This document shows, one piece after another, positions 16,478 to 24,764 of a stretch of 64,000 bases of DNA; position 1 is the stretch's first letter, and each line of letters opens with the position of its first letter. The stretch covers positions 1,922,001 to 1,986,000 of the forward strand of contig NZ_CP026102.1 of NCBI RefSeq assembly GCF_002902945.1. The letters run 5' to 3'. The notes below the pieces were generated by a model. The model had not been told where the DNA came from. It saw nothing but the letters and a program-made list of their open reading frames with translations, and made no database searches. A program made the position numbers and the translations under genes. This DNA comes from Paraburkholderia caribensis (GTDB lineage: Bacteria > Pseudomonadota > Gammaproteobacteria > Burkholderiales > Burkholderiaceae).

Positions 16478-18196
16478 ATGGCAGCGAAGGAGTACGACTA
16501 CATCATCATCGGCGCGGGTTCGGCGGGCAACGTGCTCGCGACGCGTCTGACGGAAGACCGCGACGCGACCGTGCTGCTGCTCGAAGCGGGCGGGCCCGAC
16601 TATCGCTTCGACTTTCGCACGCAGATGCCTGCCGCGCTCGCGTATCCGCTGCAGGGGCGCCGCTACAACTGGGCGTATGAAACGGACCCCGAGCCGTTCA
16701 TGAACAATCGCCGCATGGAATGCGGGCGCGGCAAGGGGCTCGGCGGCTCGTCGCTGATCAACGGCATGTGCTATATCCGCGGCAACGCGCTCGACTATGA
16801 CGGCTGGGCCGAACGAAAAGGCCTGGAAAACTGGGCCTATCTGGATTGCCTGCCGTATTTCCGCAAGGCCGAGACGCGCGACATCGGCGCGAACGACTAT
16901 CACGGCGGCGACGGCCCCGTGCACGTGACGACCAGCAAGCCCGGCGTGAACCCGCTGTTCGAAGCGATGGTCGAAGCGGGCGTGCAGGCAGGCTATCCGC
17001 GCACCGACGACCTCAACGGCTACCAGCAGGAAGGCTTCGGCCCGATGGACCGCACGGTGACGGCGAACGGCCGCCGCGCGAGCACCGCGCGCGGCTATCT
17101 GGATCAGGCGAAGCAGCGGCCCAACCTCACGATCGTCACGCACGCTACCACCGACCGCATTCTCTTCAGCGGCAAGCGCGCGCAAGGCGTGGTGTATCTG
17201 GACGGCGACGCGCGCATCACCGTGCACGCGCGCCGCGAAGTACTGCTGTGCGGCGGCGCGATTGCATCGCCGCAAATCCTGCAACGCTCGGGCGTCGGAC
17301 CCGGCGCATGGCTGCGCGAGTTCGACATTCCCGTCGTGCTCGATCTGCCCGGTGTCGGCCAGAACCTGCAGGATCATCTCGAGATGTACATGCAGTACGA
17401 GTGCAAGGAGCCCGTGTCGCTCTACCCTGCACTGCTGCTGCGCAACCAGCCCGCCATCGGCATCGAATGGATACTGAAGGGCACGGGCATTGGCGCGAGC
17501 AATCACTTCGAGGCAGGCGGGTTCATCCGTACGCGCGACGACGACCCGTGGCCGAACATCCAGTATCACTTCCTGCCTGTCGCGATCAATTACAACGGAA
17601 CGAATGCGATCAAGATGCACGGCTTTCAGGCGCACGTCGGCTCGATGCGCTCGCCGAGCCGCGGGCGCGTCAAGCTGCGTTCGCGCGACCCGCACGCGCA
17701 TCCGTCGATCCTCTTCAACTACATGTCCGAAGCGCTCGACTGGCGCGAGTTCCGCGACGCGATCCGCGTGACCCGCGAGATCATCGCGCAGCCGGCGCTC
17801 GACCGCTTCCGTGGACGCGAACTGAGCCCCGGCGCCGAGCTGCAGACGGATGCGCAGATCGACGCGTTCGTGCGCGCGCGTGCCGAGACGGCCTATCATC
17901 CGTCGTGCTCGTGCGCGATGGGTTATGACGACATGGCCGTCGTCGATGGCGAAGGGCGCGTGCATGGTCTCGAAGGACTGCGCGTGGTCGACGCGTCGAT
18001 CATGCCGCGCATCACCACAGGCAACCTGAACGCGCCGACCATCATGCTCGCGGAAAAAATCGCGGACCGCATTCGCGGGCGCGATCCGCTCGCGCGCTCC
18101 AACGCGCCCTACTATGTGGCGAACGGCGCACCGGCTCGTGGCGGGAAGCATGTTGCGCGCGCACCGGCACCGAGCGTGGCTGCCCATACGCAATGA
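16478..18196 (+). CDS. betA: Choline dehydrogenase
   Basis: Membrane-associated FAD-dependent GMC oxidoreductase that converts choline to betaine aldehyde. 572 residues. It begins with the dinucleotide-binding YDYIIIGAGSAGNVLATRL, then GGSSLINGMCYIRGN (GMC signature 1), SPQILQRSGVGP (signature 2), and the active-site YHPSCSCAMG histidine and TGNLNAPTIMLAEKIAD end. GAGGGAG precedes the start codon. The last 25 residues (GKHVARAPAPSVAAHTQ end) are a low-complexity tail. Last gene of the bet operon. Confidence 0.95.
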   Translation: MAAKEYDYIIIGAGSAGNVLATRLTEDRDATVLLLEAGGPDYRFDFRTQMPAALAYPLQGRRYNWAYETDPEPFMNNRRMECGRGKGLGGSSLINGMCYIRGNALDYDGWAERKGLENWAYLDCLPYFRKAETRDIGANDYHGGDGPVHVTTSKPGVNPLFEAMVEAGVQAGYPRTDDLNGYQQEGFGPMDRTVTANGRRASTARGYLDQAKQRPNLTIVTHATTDRILFSGKRAQGVVYLDGDARITVHARREVLLCGGAIASPQILQRSGVGPGAWLREFDIPVVLDLPGVGQNLQDHLEMYMQYECKEPVSLYPALLLRNQPAIGIEWILKGTGIGASNHFEAGGFIRTRDDDPWPNIQYHFLPVAINYNGTNAIKMHGFQAHVGSMRSPSRGRVKLRSRDPHAHPSILFNYMSEALDWREFRDAIRVTREIIAQPALDRFRGRELSPGAELQTDAQIDAFVRARAETAYHPSCSCAMGYDDMAVVDGEGRVHGLEGLRVVDASIMPRITTGNLNAPTIMLAEKIADRIRGRDPLARSNAPYYVANGAPARGGKHVARAPAPSVAAHTQ

Positions 18197-18202
18197 ACGA
18201 AC

Positions 18203-18229
18203 GTGTGCGTCATGACCGATGGCGCACAC
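18203..18229 (+). terminator. Hairpin after betA, possible weak terminator
   Basis: GTGTGCG and CGCACAC pair, with an inner CAT/ATG extension, seven bases after the betA stop. No T run follows, so it may act as an mRNA end protector or a factor-dependent site rather than an intrinsic terminator. Confidence 0.4.
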
Positions 18230-18372
18230 CGGATGGCGCAGACATACCATCCCAATGCCGAATCTGTTCTATATGACGGATTAATGGCGGCATCTACTGG
18301 AACGAGCCGGCCCGTGAAGCAAGCGCGCTTCGCTGGACCGCCGGCCTCTTCCAACCTCCATCCGGGGATGAC

Positions 18373-19788
18373 ATGCCGACCATCGCACGACCCAGCGCCG
18401 CCGCGCGTCTAGAACGCCTGCCGTTTTCCGGCTATCACCGCACCATCTTCATCATCATCGCGATTGCGTTCTTCTTCGATTCCGTCGATCTCGGCACGAT
18501 GACCTTCGTGCTCGGCTCGATCAAGACCGAGTTCGGTTTGTCGAGCGCAGCAGCGGGACTCGTCGCGAGCGCGAGCTTCTTCGGCATGGTGCTCGGCGCG
18601 GCCGTCGCGGGACTGTTCGCGGACCGCTTCGGCCGACGCCCGGTCTTTCAGTGGAGCATGGTGCTGTGGGGCGTCGCGTCGTATCTGTGCTCGACGGCGC
18701 AAAGCGTCGATGCGCTGATCGTCTATCGGGTGCTGCTCGGCATCGGCATGGGCATGGAGTTCCCGATCGCGCAAACGCTGCTGTCCGAATTCGTGCCGAC
18801 GGCTTCGCGCGGACGGCTCGTCGCGCTGATGGACGGCTTCTGGCCGCTCGGCTTCATCACGGCGGGCGTCGTGTCGTTCTTCGTGCTGCCGCATTTCGGC
18901 TGGCGCACCGTGTTCGCATTGCTTGCGATTCCCGCCGTGTTCGTGCTGATCGTGCGGCGCGTCGTGCCCGAATCGCCGCGCTGGCTCGAACATCGCGGAC
19001 GTCTTGCGCAGGCCGATGCCGTACTCGGCCAGATCGAGGCGAAGGTGATGAAGTCCAGCGGACTGCGTTCGCTGCCCGCGCCGTCGATGCTCGCCGATCA
19101 GGCCGTGCCCTCGAAGCACGGCGCGTTCCGTGAAATCTGGAGCGCGGCCTATCGTCAGCGCACGATCATGGTATGGGCGCTGTGGTTCTTCGCGCTGCTC
19201 GGGTTCTATGGTCTCACCTCGTGGCTAGGTGCATTGATGCAGCAGGCGGGCTTCGCCGTCACGAAATCGGTGTTCTACACCGTGCTCATCTCGCTTGGGG
19301 GCGTACCGGGCTTTCTGTGCGCCGCGTGGCTCGTCGAACGATGGGGGCGCAAGCCGACGTGTATCGCGTCGCTGGTCGGCGGCGGGGTAATGGCCTACGC
19401 ATATGGCCAGACGGCATTGCACGCCGACAGCGTCACGCTGCTGATCTGCACCGGCCTCGCGATGCAGTTCTTCCTGTTCGGCATGTGGGCCGTGCTCTAC
19501 ACGTACACGCCCGAACTCTACGGCACGGGTGCGCGGGCGACGGGGTCCGGCTTTGCTTCGGCGATAGGCCGTATCGGCTCGCTGATCGGCCCCTATGCAG
19601 TCGGCGTGGTGTTGCCCATCTTCGGACAAGGGGGTGTGTTCACGCTCGGCGCGCTGTCGTTCGGCGTGGCCGCATTGGCCGTGTGGGCGATGGGTATCGA
19701 AACGAAAGGTCTGTCGCTCGAAACGCTGGTCTCACAGGTCGACGACGAAACGCCTGCCTGGCGCGCCACGGCCGATGACGCACGCTAA
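18373..19788 (+). CDS. MFS transporter, metabolite/aromatic acid:H+ symporter-like
   Basis: A 12-helix inner-membrane importer of 471 residues. TM1 contains FFFDSVDLGTMTFVLGSI; the loop between TM2 and TM3 reads GLFADRFGRRPVF; TM4 has RVLLGIGMGMEFPIAQTLLSE, followed by PESPRWLEHRGRLAQA, a motif of the sugar-porter, AAHS and NiaP group. It lies 176 bp after betA on the same strand, separated by a hairpin, so it may be transcribed apart. A choline-pathway substrate is possible but not indicated by sequence. Confidence 0.85.
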   Translation: MPTIARPSAAARLERLPFSGYHRTIFIIIAIAFFFDSVDLGTMTFVLGSIKTEFGLSSAAAGLVASASFFGMVLGAAVAGLFADRFGRRPVFQWSMVLWGVASYLCSTAQSVDALIVYRVLLGIGMGMEFPIAQTLLSEFVPTASRGRLVALMDGFWPLGFITAGVVSFFVLPHFGWRTVFALLAIPAVFVLIVRRVVPESPRWLEHRGRLAQADAVLGQIEAKVMKSSGLRSLPAPSMLADQAVPSKHGAFREIWSAAYRQRTIMVWALWFFALLGFYGLTSWLGALMQQAGFAVTKSVFYTVLISLGGVPGFLCAAWLVERWGRKPTCIASLVGGGVMAYAYGQTALHADSVTLLICTGLAMQFFLFGMWAVLYTYTPELYGTGARATGSGFASAIGRIGSLIGPYAVGVVLPIFGQGGVFTLGALSFGVAALAVWAMGIETKGLSLETLVSQVDDETPAWRATADDAR

Positions 19789-19823
19789 CGCCGCGCAAGC
19801 AGGCGCGTGCTTTCCAGCTGCTG

Positions 19824-19853
19824 TAACGGGCTTACCCGCGCGTAAGCCTGTTA
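19824..19853 (+). terminator. Hairpin downstream of the MFS gene
   Basis: TAACGGGCTTAC and GTAAGCCTGTTA pair over 12 bases with one mismatch, loop CCGCGC. It lies 35 bases after the stop codon. There is no clear T tract, so intrinsic termination is only possible. Confidence 0.4.
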
Positions 19854-20040
19854 CACGCCCGTCGTCGATTTATCGCCGCGCCATTCGCGCATGGGCCGCA
19901 AGCGCGGGACTGGCCGCCGCCTTTCGCGACCGTCAAACACGTAACCGCGTAACGGGATGAAATACACCCGTAGTCAAACTGTCGTGTCCTCCGACTAGCA
20001 TGTCCGGACTGCTCGCTCACTTGTCCACGGAGGTGTCCTG

Positions 20041-20259
20041 ATGTTGAGCCCTCACGAACTGGCGACGCTCATGCTGTTGAATGGCAATGACCGCCGCATC
20101 GAATCGCTCGAGCCCGATGTGCTCGCACTGCGCCACTACGAACTCGTCGAAGTGCACGAGCTTCGCGGCGGCATGGCCGCACTGCAGATCAGCGCGCGCG
20201 GACGCGATCTGCTCAGACGGCTTGGCATGGATACGGCGCGCCATGTGCCGCCGAATTGA
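20041..20259 (+). CDS. Small hypothetical protein
   Basis: 72 residues starting MLSPHELATLMLL, preceded by an excellent GGAGGTG ribosome binding site. The order helix, SLEPDVLALRHYELVEVHELRGGMAALQIS, RGRDLLRRLG looks like a compact winged-helix fold (helices followed by a two-strand wing), so a small DNA-binding or adaptor protein is possible. It is monocistronic and ends 16 bp from the convergent phosphatase gene. The family is not recognised. Confidence 0.6.
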   Translation: MLSPHELATLMLLNGNDRRIESLEPDVLALRHYELVEVHELRGGMAALQISARGRDLLRRLGMDTARHVPPN

Positions 20260-20275
20260 ATGACGCTTGTCGTCG

Positions 20276-21421
20276 CTATCGCCGGCGCGTGGCGACGGTA
20301 TTCGCGCCCTGCTGCCCCTCGCTCACCATGCTGTGCAGGCTCATCCGCACGGTGATGTGCATGCCGTTCGAGACGAACGGTGTCAACGGTTCGGGCGCGG
20401 GCCTGGATTCGGGCGCGAGACGCGGCGCTTCGTTTTGAACGTCGTCATGACGCGCCGCCGTTGCAGCGGGAATCTCCAACGGTGCAGGATCGTCTGCCAG
20501 TGCGACGTCGGTCTCGCTCGTGGCCGCTTCAGCCATTGCGGTATGGGCCTTCAACTCAGGCGTTTGCGCGCGCGCCGCGCTGTTCGCCATGACCGGCTCG
20601 CGCCAGCCTGGCTCGTCCGCAACAGGAGAGCGCGGCGACACGTCGATCCACTGCGGCAGGTCGGCAAGGTCCATGATCGTGAGCTTGCCGCCGTAGACAG
20701 CGCCCGTGTCGATGTTGATCACGTTGTCCTTCGCGGTGACGGTGGACACGGGCGTATGGCCGACGATCACGGCCGTCACGTTCTCGATCCGTCCCACGGC
20801 ATGCGCCTCTCCGCGCACGCTGTGTCGCGCCTTGTCTAGCAGACTGCGCAACGTGTTGCGTGACGGCGAAGGATGCGGTTGATGCGCCTTCCAGCGCGTG
20901 CGGGACCAGATCGCCTTGCGGCGCGTCTTGCCGTCCGCCCGTTCTCTTTCGATATCGGCGACCAGCCGGTTCCAGTCGGATACGGGCGAATCCGCGTGCA
21001 CGATGCCAACCAGCCCGTGCTCAGTTTCGATCTCGATCAGGTACGGCAGCGATGCCATGTACGCGGCGATCGCATGAACCCATTCCCGTTCGTCGGCTCT
21101 GTCGAGCAGCCAGTCCGCGCCGTTGCCCAGCAGTGAAAGCGCCTGCTCCTCGCCGGCATGCCAGCGTAGGATCACGTCTTCGTGATTGCCCTTCACCGAC
21201 TTGATCCTGTAGCGCTCGACGGCCTCCAGCACGCTATCCGATTGCGGCCCGCGATCGACGAGATCGCCGACGGCAAACAGCCGGTCGCGTTGCGGATCGA
21301 AATGGCGCGCCTCCAGCTCCGCGCGCAATTGCTCGAAGCAACCGTGCAGATCGCCCACGACGAAGTCGCGTCCCGAGTCGTTACGCGGATAGCGGTGAAC
21401 GGCGCGATAGGGCTCTTTCAT
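20276..21421 (-). CDS. Metallophosphoesterase, Ser/Thr phosphatase (PrpA/ApaH-like) with extra C-terminal tail
   Basis: A dinuclear-metal phosphoesterase of 381 residues. The core (residues about 18-255) shows the full metal-ligand set: GDLHGC, GDLVDRGP, GNHE, the HAD histidine in VGIVHADSP, and VGHTP. This is the lambda-phosphatase and PrpA/PrpB type rather than a long ApaH. The C-terminal 120 residues are Ala/Pro/Glu-rich and look disordered; they end with a short conserved-looking FVSNGMHITVRMSLHSM segment. The gene stands alone; its promoter should lie in the AT-rich 21422-21684 gap. Confidence 0.85.
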   Translation of the reverse strand: MKEPYRAVHRYPRNDSGRDFVVGDLHGCFEQLRAELEARHFDPQRDRLFAVGDLVDRGPQSDSVLEAVERYRIKSVKGNHEDVILRWHAGEEQALSLLGNGADWLLDRADEREWVHAIAAYMASLPYLIEIETEHGLVGIVHADSPVSDWNRLVADIERERADGKTRRKAIWSRTRWKAHQPHPSPSRNTLRSLLDKARHSVRGEAHAVGRIENVTAVIVGHTPVSTVTAKDNVINIDTGAVYGGKLTIMDLADLPQWIDVSPRSPVADEPGWREPVMANSAARAQTPELKAHTAMAEAATSETDVALADDPAPLEIPAATAARHDDVQNEAPRLAPESRPAPEPLTPFVSNGMHITVRMSLHSMVSEGQQGANTVATRRR

Positions 21422-21684
21422 GGGTCAGGGAAGGTTCCGGTAACACAAAAACAACATAGGACGGAATAAAAAAATCCGCAAAAAATGGCAAATAACGTCG
21501 AGAAAAATAACCAGGGTAGATACGCGGAAATAGGCGCCGCGACGTTGACGGCAAGCATAGCGCGCAGATATGTGACAAGGTGCTACACAAAAAAGGTTTG
21601 TGTAACTGTTCGTGAAGCGCATTGCGGAATGGTCTGTTCGGGCCTGTTCGCGGGCGAGCGTCATTCCAGCGCCCACCCTGCCCC

Positions 21685-23028
21685 CTACGCGGAATCCATC
21701 CGCAACTCGCCCGGCGCCGCCACCGACCGCCGGGAGTCCGATGCCAGCATGCGGGCGAGCAGCACCCTGGAAATGCGCAACTCGGACGCAGCCGCATCGA
21801 GCCGGCCCTGATTTCGCGCGATGGCCAGCTCGACCGCCTGCCATTCGGGAATCTGGTCGTTATCGTCGGACGCGCTCAGCATCGGCACGCTCGCGGTCCG
21901 ATCGAAACCGAGGTCAACGGCCGTGATGAGCGGGCCTTCACTGGCGACGATTGCATGGCGGATCCGGTTGATCATTTCCTGCAGATTGCCGGGCCACGTG
22001 TGCGCGTCGAACGCTTCCCACGCGCATACGGAAAAACCTTGCACCCCATGACGGGAATCGGAGCGGAAGCTCTTCAGCAGATGCGTGGCGAGCAAGCGAA
22101 TATCCGGGCCGCGCTCACGCAGCGGAGGAATCGTGATCGTGTCGGGCGCAAGCCACGACAAAAGACGCGCGTGCAGACGATGTTCGTCTGCAGCGCGCTG
22201 CAAGTCGATATAGCTCGAGCAGATGATGCGCACGTTGCGCGCTCCTGAATCGAGCACGTCCGCGAGACGCTGCTGTGCCGACAGCGGCAGTTCGCAGATG
22301 CCGTCGATATACAGTGAGCCGCCCTCCGCCATGCCGAGGCGGGAGCGCTGGTTGCCCTCTTCGACTTCGGTCTCCTCGCCGCCCGCTTCCCCGAACAATT
22401 CCGCTTCCACGCGTTCCGGTGCGAAGGCCGCGCAATCGATCGACACGAACGGCCCTTCGCGGCGCGACGAACCCAGATGGATCGACGACGCCGCCAGCGT
22501 CTTGCCCGTGCCCGATTCGCCGATGAACGTCACAGGCCGTTCATGTTCCGACGCGCTACGGATTGCCGCACGCACGTCGCCCATCGCCGCGCTTGCGCCG
22601 ATCAACGCGACGGCTCCCACGTTCGCGCTCGTATGCTCGTTCCCGTCGCCAGCGGACATCTCATACGCACGATCCAGTTCCTGAGCGACCATCTCCGCCG
22701 CCGCGGGCAAGCGGATATAACTCACACACCGCGTGCGGACGATCCGCCCAATTTCCGGATCATCGAGATGCGCATGGGTGACGACAGCCACCCAACTGAT
22801 GGCTGCGCTGGTTCGCGTGAGTTCGTCGACTTCATTCAGATCACCGGGGATGCTCAACGAGGGAAATTCGATCAAACCCGCGGCGCGATCATTGGCGAGC
22901 AATGCGGCGCCTTGCCGTTCACGAATATCGATGCAACGAATTCGCCATTGCAGCGACGGAAGATTGCCGTCCAGGCATGCGCGCTCGGGATTGCATACGT
23001 GATAGAGCCGTTTCAGGTTCAGATTCAT
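21685..23028 (-). CDS. VpsR-like enhancer-binding regulator without the sigma-54 contact loop
   Basis: 447 residues. An N-terminal VpsR-type domain (about 1-130) replaces the usual receiver; a AAA+ domain follows, with Walker A GESGTGKT (170-177), an ELFGEAGG segment (about 210-217) and Walker B GGSLYIDGI (about 236-244); the end is a Fis-type helix-turn-helix (AASELRISRVLLARML). Where NtrC-like proteins carry GAFTGA this one has GGEETEVEEGNQRSRLG, so it should not activate sigma-54 polymerase, much as Vibrio VpsR works with sigma-70. Start 23028 (MNLNLKRLYHV) is preferred over GTG 23082. Exopolysaccharide or biofilm control is a family-based inference. Confidence 0.8.
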   Translation of the reverse strand: MNLNLKRLYHVCNPERACLDGNLPSLQWRIRCIDIRERQGAALLANDRAAGLIEFPSLSIPGDLNEVDELTRTSAAISWVAVVTHAHLDDPEIGRIVRTRCVSYIRLPAAAEMVAQELDRAYEMSAGDGNEHTSANVGAVALIGASAAMGDVRAAIRSASEHERPVTFIGESGTGKTLAASSIHLGSSRREGPFVSIDCAAFAPERVEAELFGEAGGEETEVEEGNQRSRLGMAEGGSLYIDGICELPLSAQQRLADVLDSGARNVRIICSSYIDLQRAADEHRLHARLLSWLAPDTITIPPLRERGPDIRLLATHLLKSFRSDSRHGVQGFSVCAWEAFDAHTWPGNLQEMINRIRHAIVASEGPLITAVDLGFDRTASVPMLSASDDNDQIPEWQAVELAIARNQGRLDAAASELRISRVLLARMLASDSRRSVAAPGELRMDSA

Positions 23029-23666
23029 GATGTGATCGGTTGACCCGCCTCGAATAGATCGAACAAGTACCGACTGCTCCACGCCCCCGCAAATACGGCC
23101 GCGATCGGTTACTCAAAAAGTAATTGAATCTTGACCCCCTCAATATGGCGGGTTGTTACGGTTTGAAAACATCTGCGTGAGCTCGCGGGCAAGCGAATGC
23201 GTGCGCGCGACGGCGGCAGTCATCGCGCGCGCCGCTCCGTGGATCGCCTGGGAGGAGTGAACACCCGGTACGTGTTCGTGGTTCGCCGTTACGTGAGTAA
23301 CGATCCTTTACATTCGGCGCACGCGACTGTGGCGGCCCGAACACACCGGTAATTAATGGCGTTTTGAATGCCGAACTTGTTCCCTGGTGGCATTCTGAAT
23401 AATGACAAAAATACCGCGTCTCAGGGAATCAAAGCCGGAAGAACCGGTAATGCTGAATTAAATATTGCGGACTTGCGACATGCTTACCGGCGCTGTCGCA
23501 AAACGAGGACGGCATCATAAAGCGCAATTCTTAAGGGACGCTGATGCGAACCATCTCGGCGCGCCGATGAGAAAGAAAAGAGTCAAGCTTGCTACACAGA
23601 CATATGTGTTGGGCTATCGGTTGCACCCGATCGCACTGCGCGATCGGGTGGACACGCGTCGAAAAG
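23029..23666. other. Intergenic region, no gene seen
   Basis: 640 bases of visibly lower GC with no supported coding sequence. It should hold the promoter of the VpsR-like gene at its left end. A strong hairpin, CACCCGATCG with CGATCGGGTG, occupies 23624-23650, just beyond the stop of the leftward 99-residue gene, and may end its transcript although no T run follows on that strand. Confidence 0.5.
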
Positions 23667-23966
23667 TCAATGCACGGTGTGGATGCTGCTGATGGCCCCA
23701 TCGTTGTCCTCATCGGACGAGGCTTGCTCCAGGATCGCGCACCGGAAATCCGATTTAACGCGAAGAATCGCTGATTCGATACGTGCATCGCCGCGATGGC
23801 CGCTCAGGCGAGTATTGATTGCCTCCTCGACGGCGAGAATCGCCTGCTCGATGCTCTCGGGATCATCGCTATCGAATCCGATCTCAACCTCCACGCTCTC
23901 CAGCAGGTTCAACGCTGTTGCAATGTCCTCGGAAGCGACGAATAGTGTCTCGGCGTTGTCTCTCAT
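23667..23966 (-). CDS. Small acidic hypothetical protein
   Basis: 99 residues, strongly acidic, with a predicted helical hairpin pattern (SEDIATALNLLESVEVEI, ESIEQAILAVEEAINTRL, SAILRVKSDFRCAILEQ). The GGGGAGG ribosome binding site just before the ATG at 23966 makes it a convincing gene. No family recognised; no signal peptide or membrane segment. It lies in a lower-GC patch between the VpsR-like regulator and the beta-helix gene. Confidence 0.6.
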   Translation of the reverse strand: MRDNAETLFVASEDIATALNLLESVEVEIGFDSDDPESIEQAILAVEEAINTRLSGHRGDARIESAILRVKSDFRCAILEQASSDEDNDGAISSIHTVH

Positions 23967-24265
23967 CTTCCCTCCCCGTTGAGTTGTCCTGCGTCTTCAG
24001 ACTGGTGCGAGTTCCATGCCCATCGTTACACATCGGGCGCAAACTTGCCGGGCGACGAAAAGCGTGTTGGGTTCGAAACAACGGATGGCTTGCTGTCCGT
24101 GAAGAAGCGAATAGAATCGAAGGTTCCAGCAGGCACACGCGCGGACCGATTTGCAGCCACCGACTATCAGTGTGAGTTCGATCGATCGCCCCGATCGGCA
24201 TGTGAAATACGAAAAAACCCGCCGACCTCACCAACCCCGCATTCCGGATCCGCTGCGTAGGCGTT

Positions 24266-24589
24266 TTACCCTTCACGTCCCGCGTATGCATGAAGAGTCG
24301 ATCGATTTTCCCTTTTGCCCGATGCGATGAAGTCAGTTGACTGGAGCGCAACTGTGTCTGAACCGCCGATCGACCGCTTGCTGCTGGCGCGCGCCACGAT
24401 GCGCGTCAGAAACGTGTAGAAGAGTTCGAGCTGTCTTGCGTCGGAAGCGCGTGGTTCGAGGTCGAACACATCCTCGAGCACGCGGCGCGCCAGGTAGAAA
24501 CGTTGAAGCCCGTGGACCACCCTGACCTGAAAGACGATGCCATCACTGTTGTGCGGCACCCCCGCCCAAATGAGCACATGGTTACTCAT
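24266..24589 (-). CDS. Small protein, possibly DUF1488
   Basis: 107 residues. The pattern GIVFQVRVVHGLQRFYLARRV followed by LEDVFDLEP and LELFYTFLTRIVARAS resembles DUF1488 proteins, which share a short beta-strand segment, an aromatic-rich LxDxF turn and a C-terminal helix. The match is from memory and moderate. The last 35 residues (DTVALQSTDFIASGKR onward) look unlike that family. The ribosome binding site is weak. Function unknown. Confidence 0.5.
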   Translation of the reverse strand: MSNHVLIWAGVPHNSDGIVFQVRVVHGLQRFYLARRVLEDVFDLEPRASDARQLELFYTFLTRIVARASSKRSIGGSDTVALQSTDFIASGKRENRSTLHAYAGREG

Positions 24590-24764
24590 GGAGCCCCCGG
24601 TTCATCGTTGTGCGTTTCAAAAGCTGTTGATTGATGGTCGCACACTGAACGGCAGCCGAATATCTTTCAAATCTGTTTCACGCAGAGATTTGGCATTTTT
24701 ACAACGGCCACATATTTCAACGCGGCAAAAAATAGCCAGACGATCTGCAATTCATCCCCCCGGC

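Noticed and set aside
23156..23344. Small minus-strand frame upstream of the VpsR-like gene
   Set aside because: It lacks a ribosome binding site and has a composition typical of random GC-rich frames.
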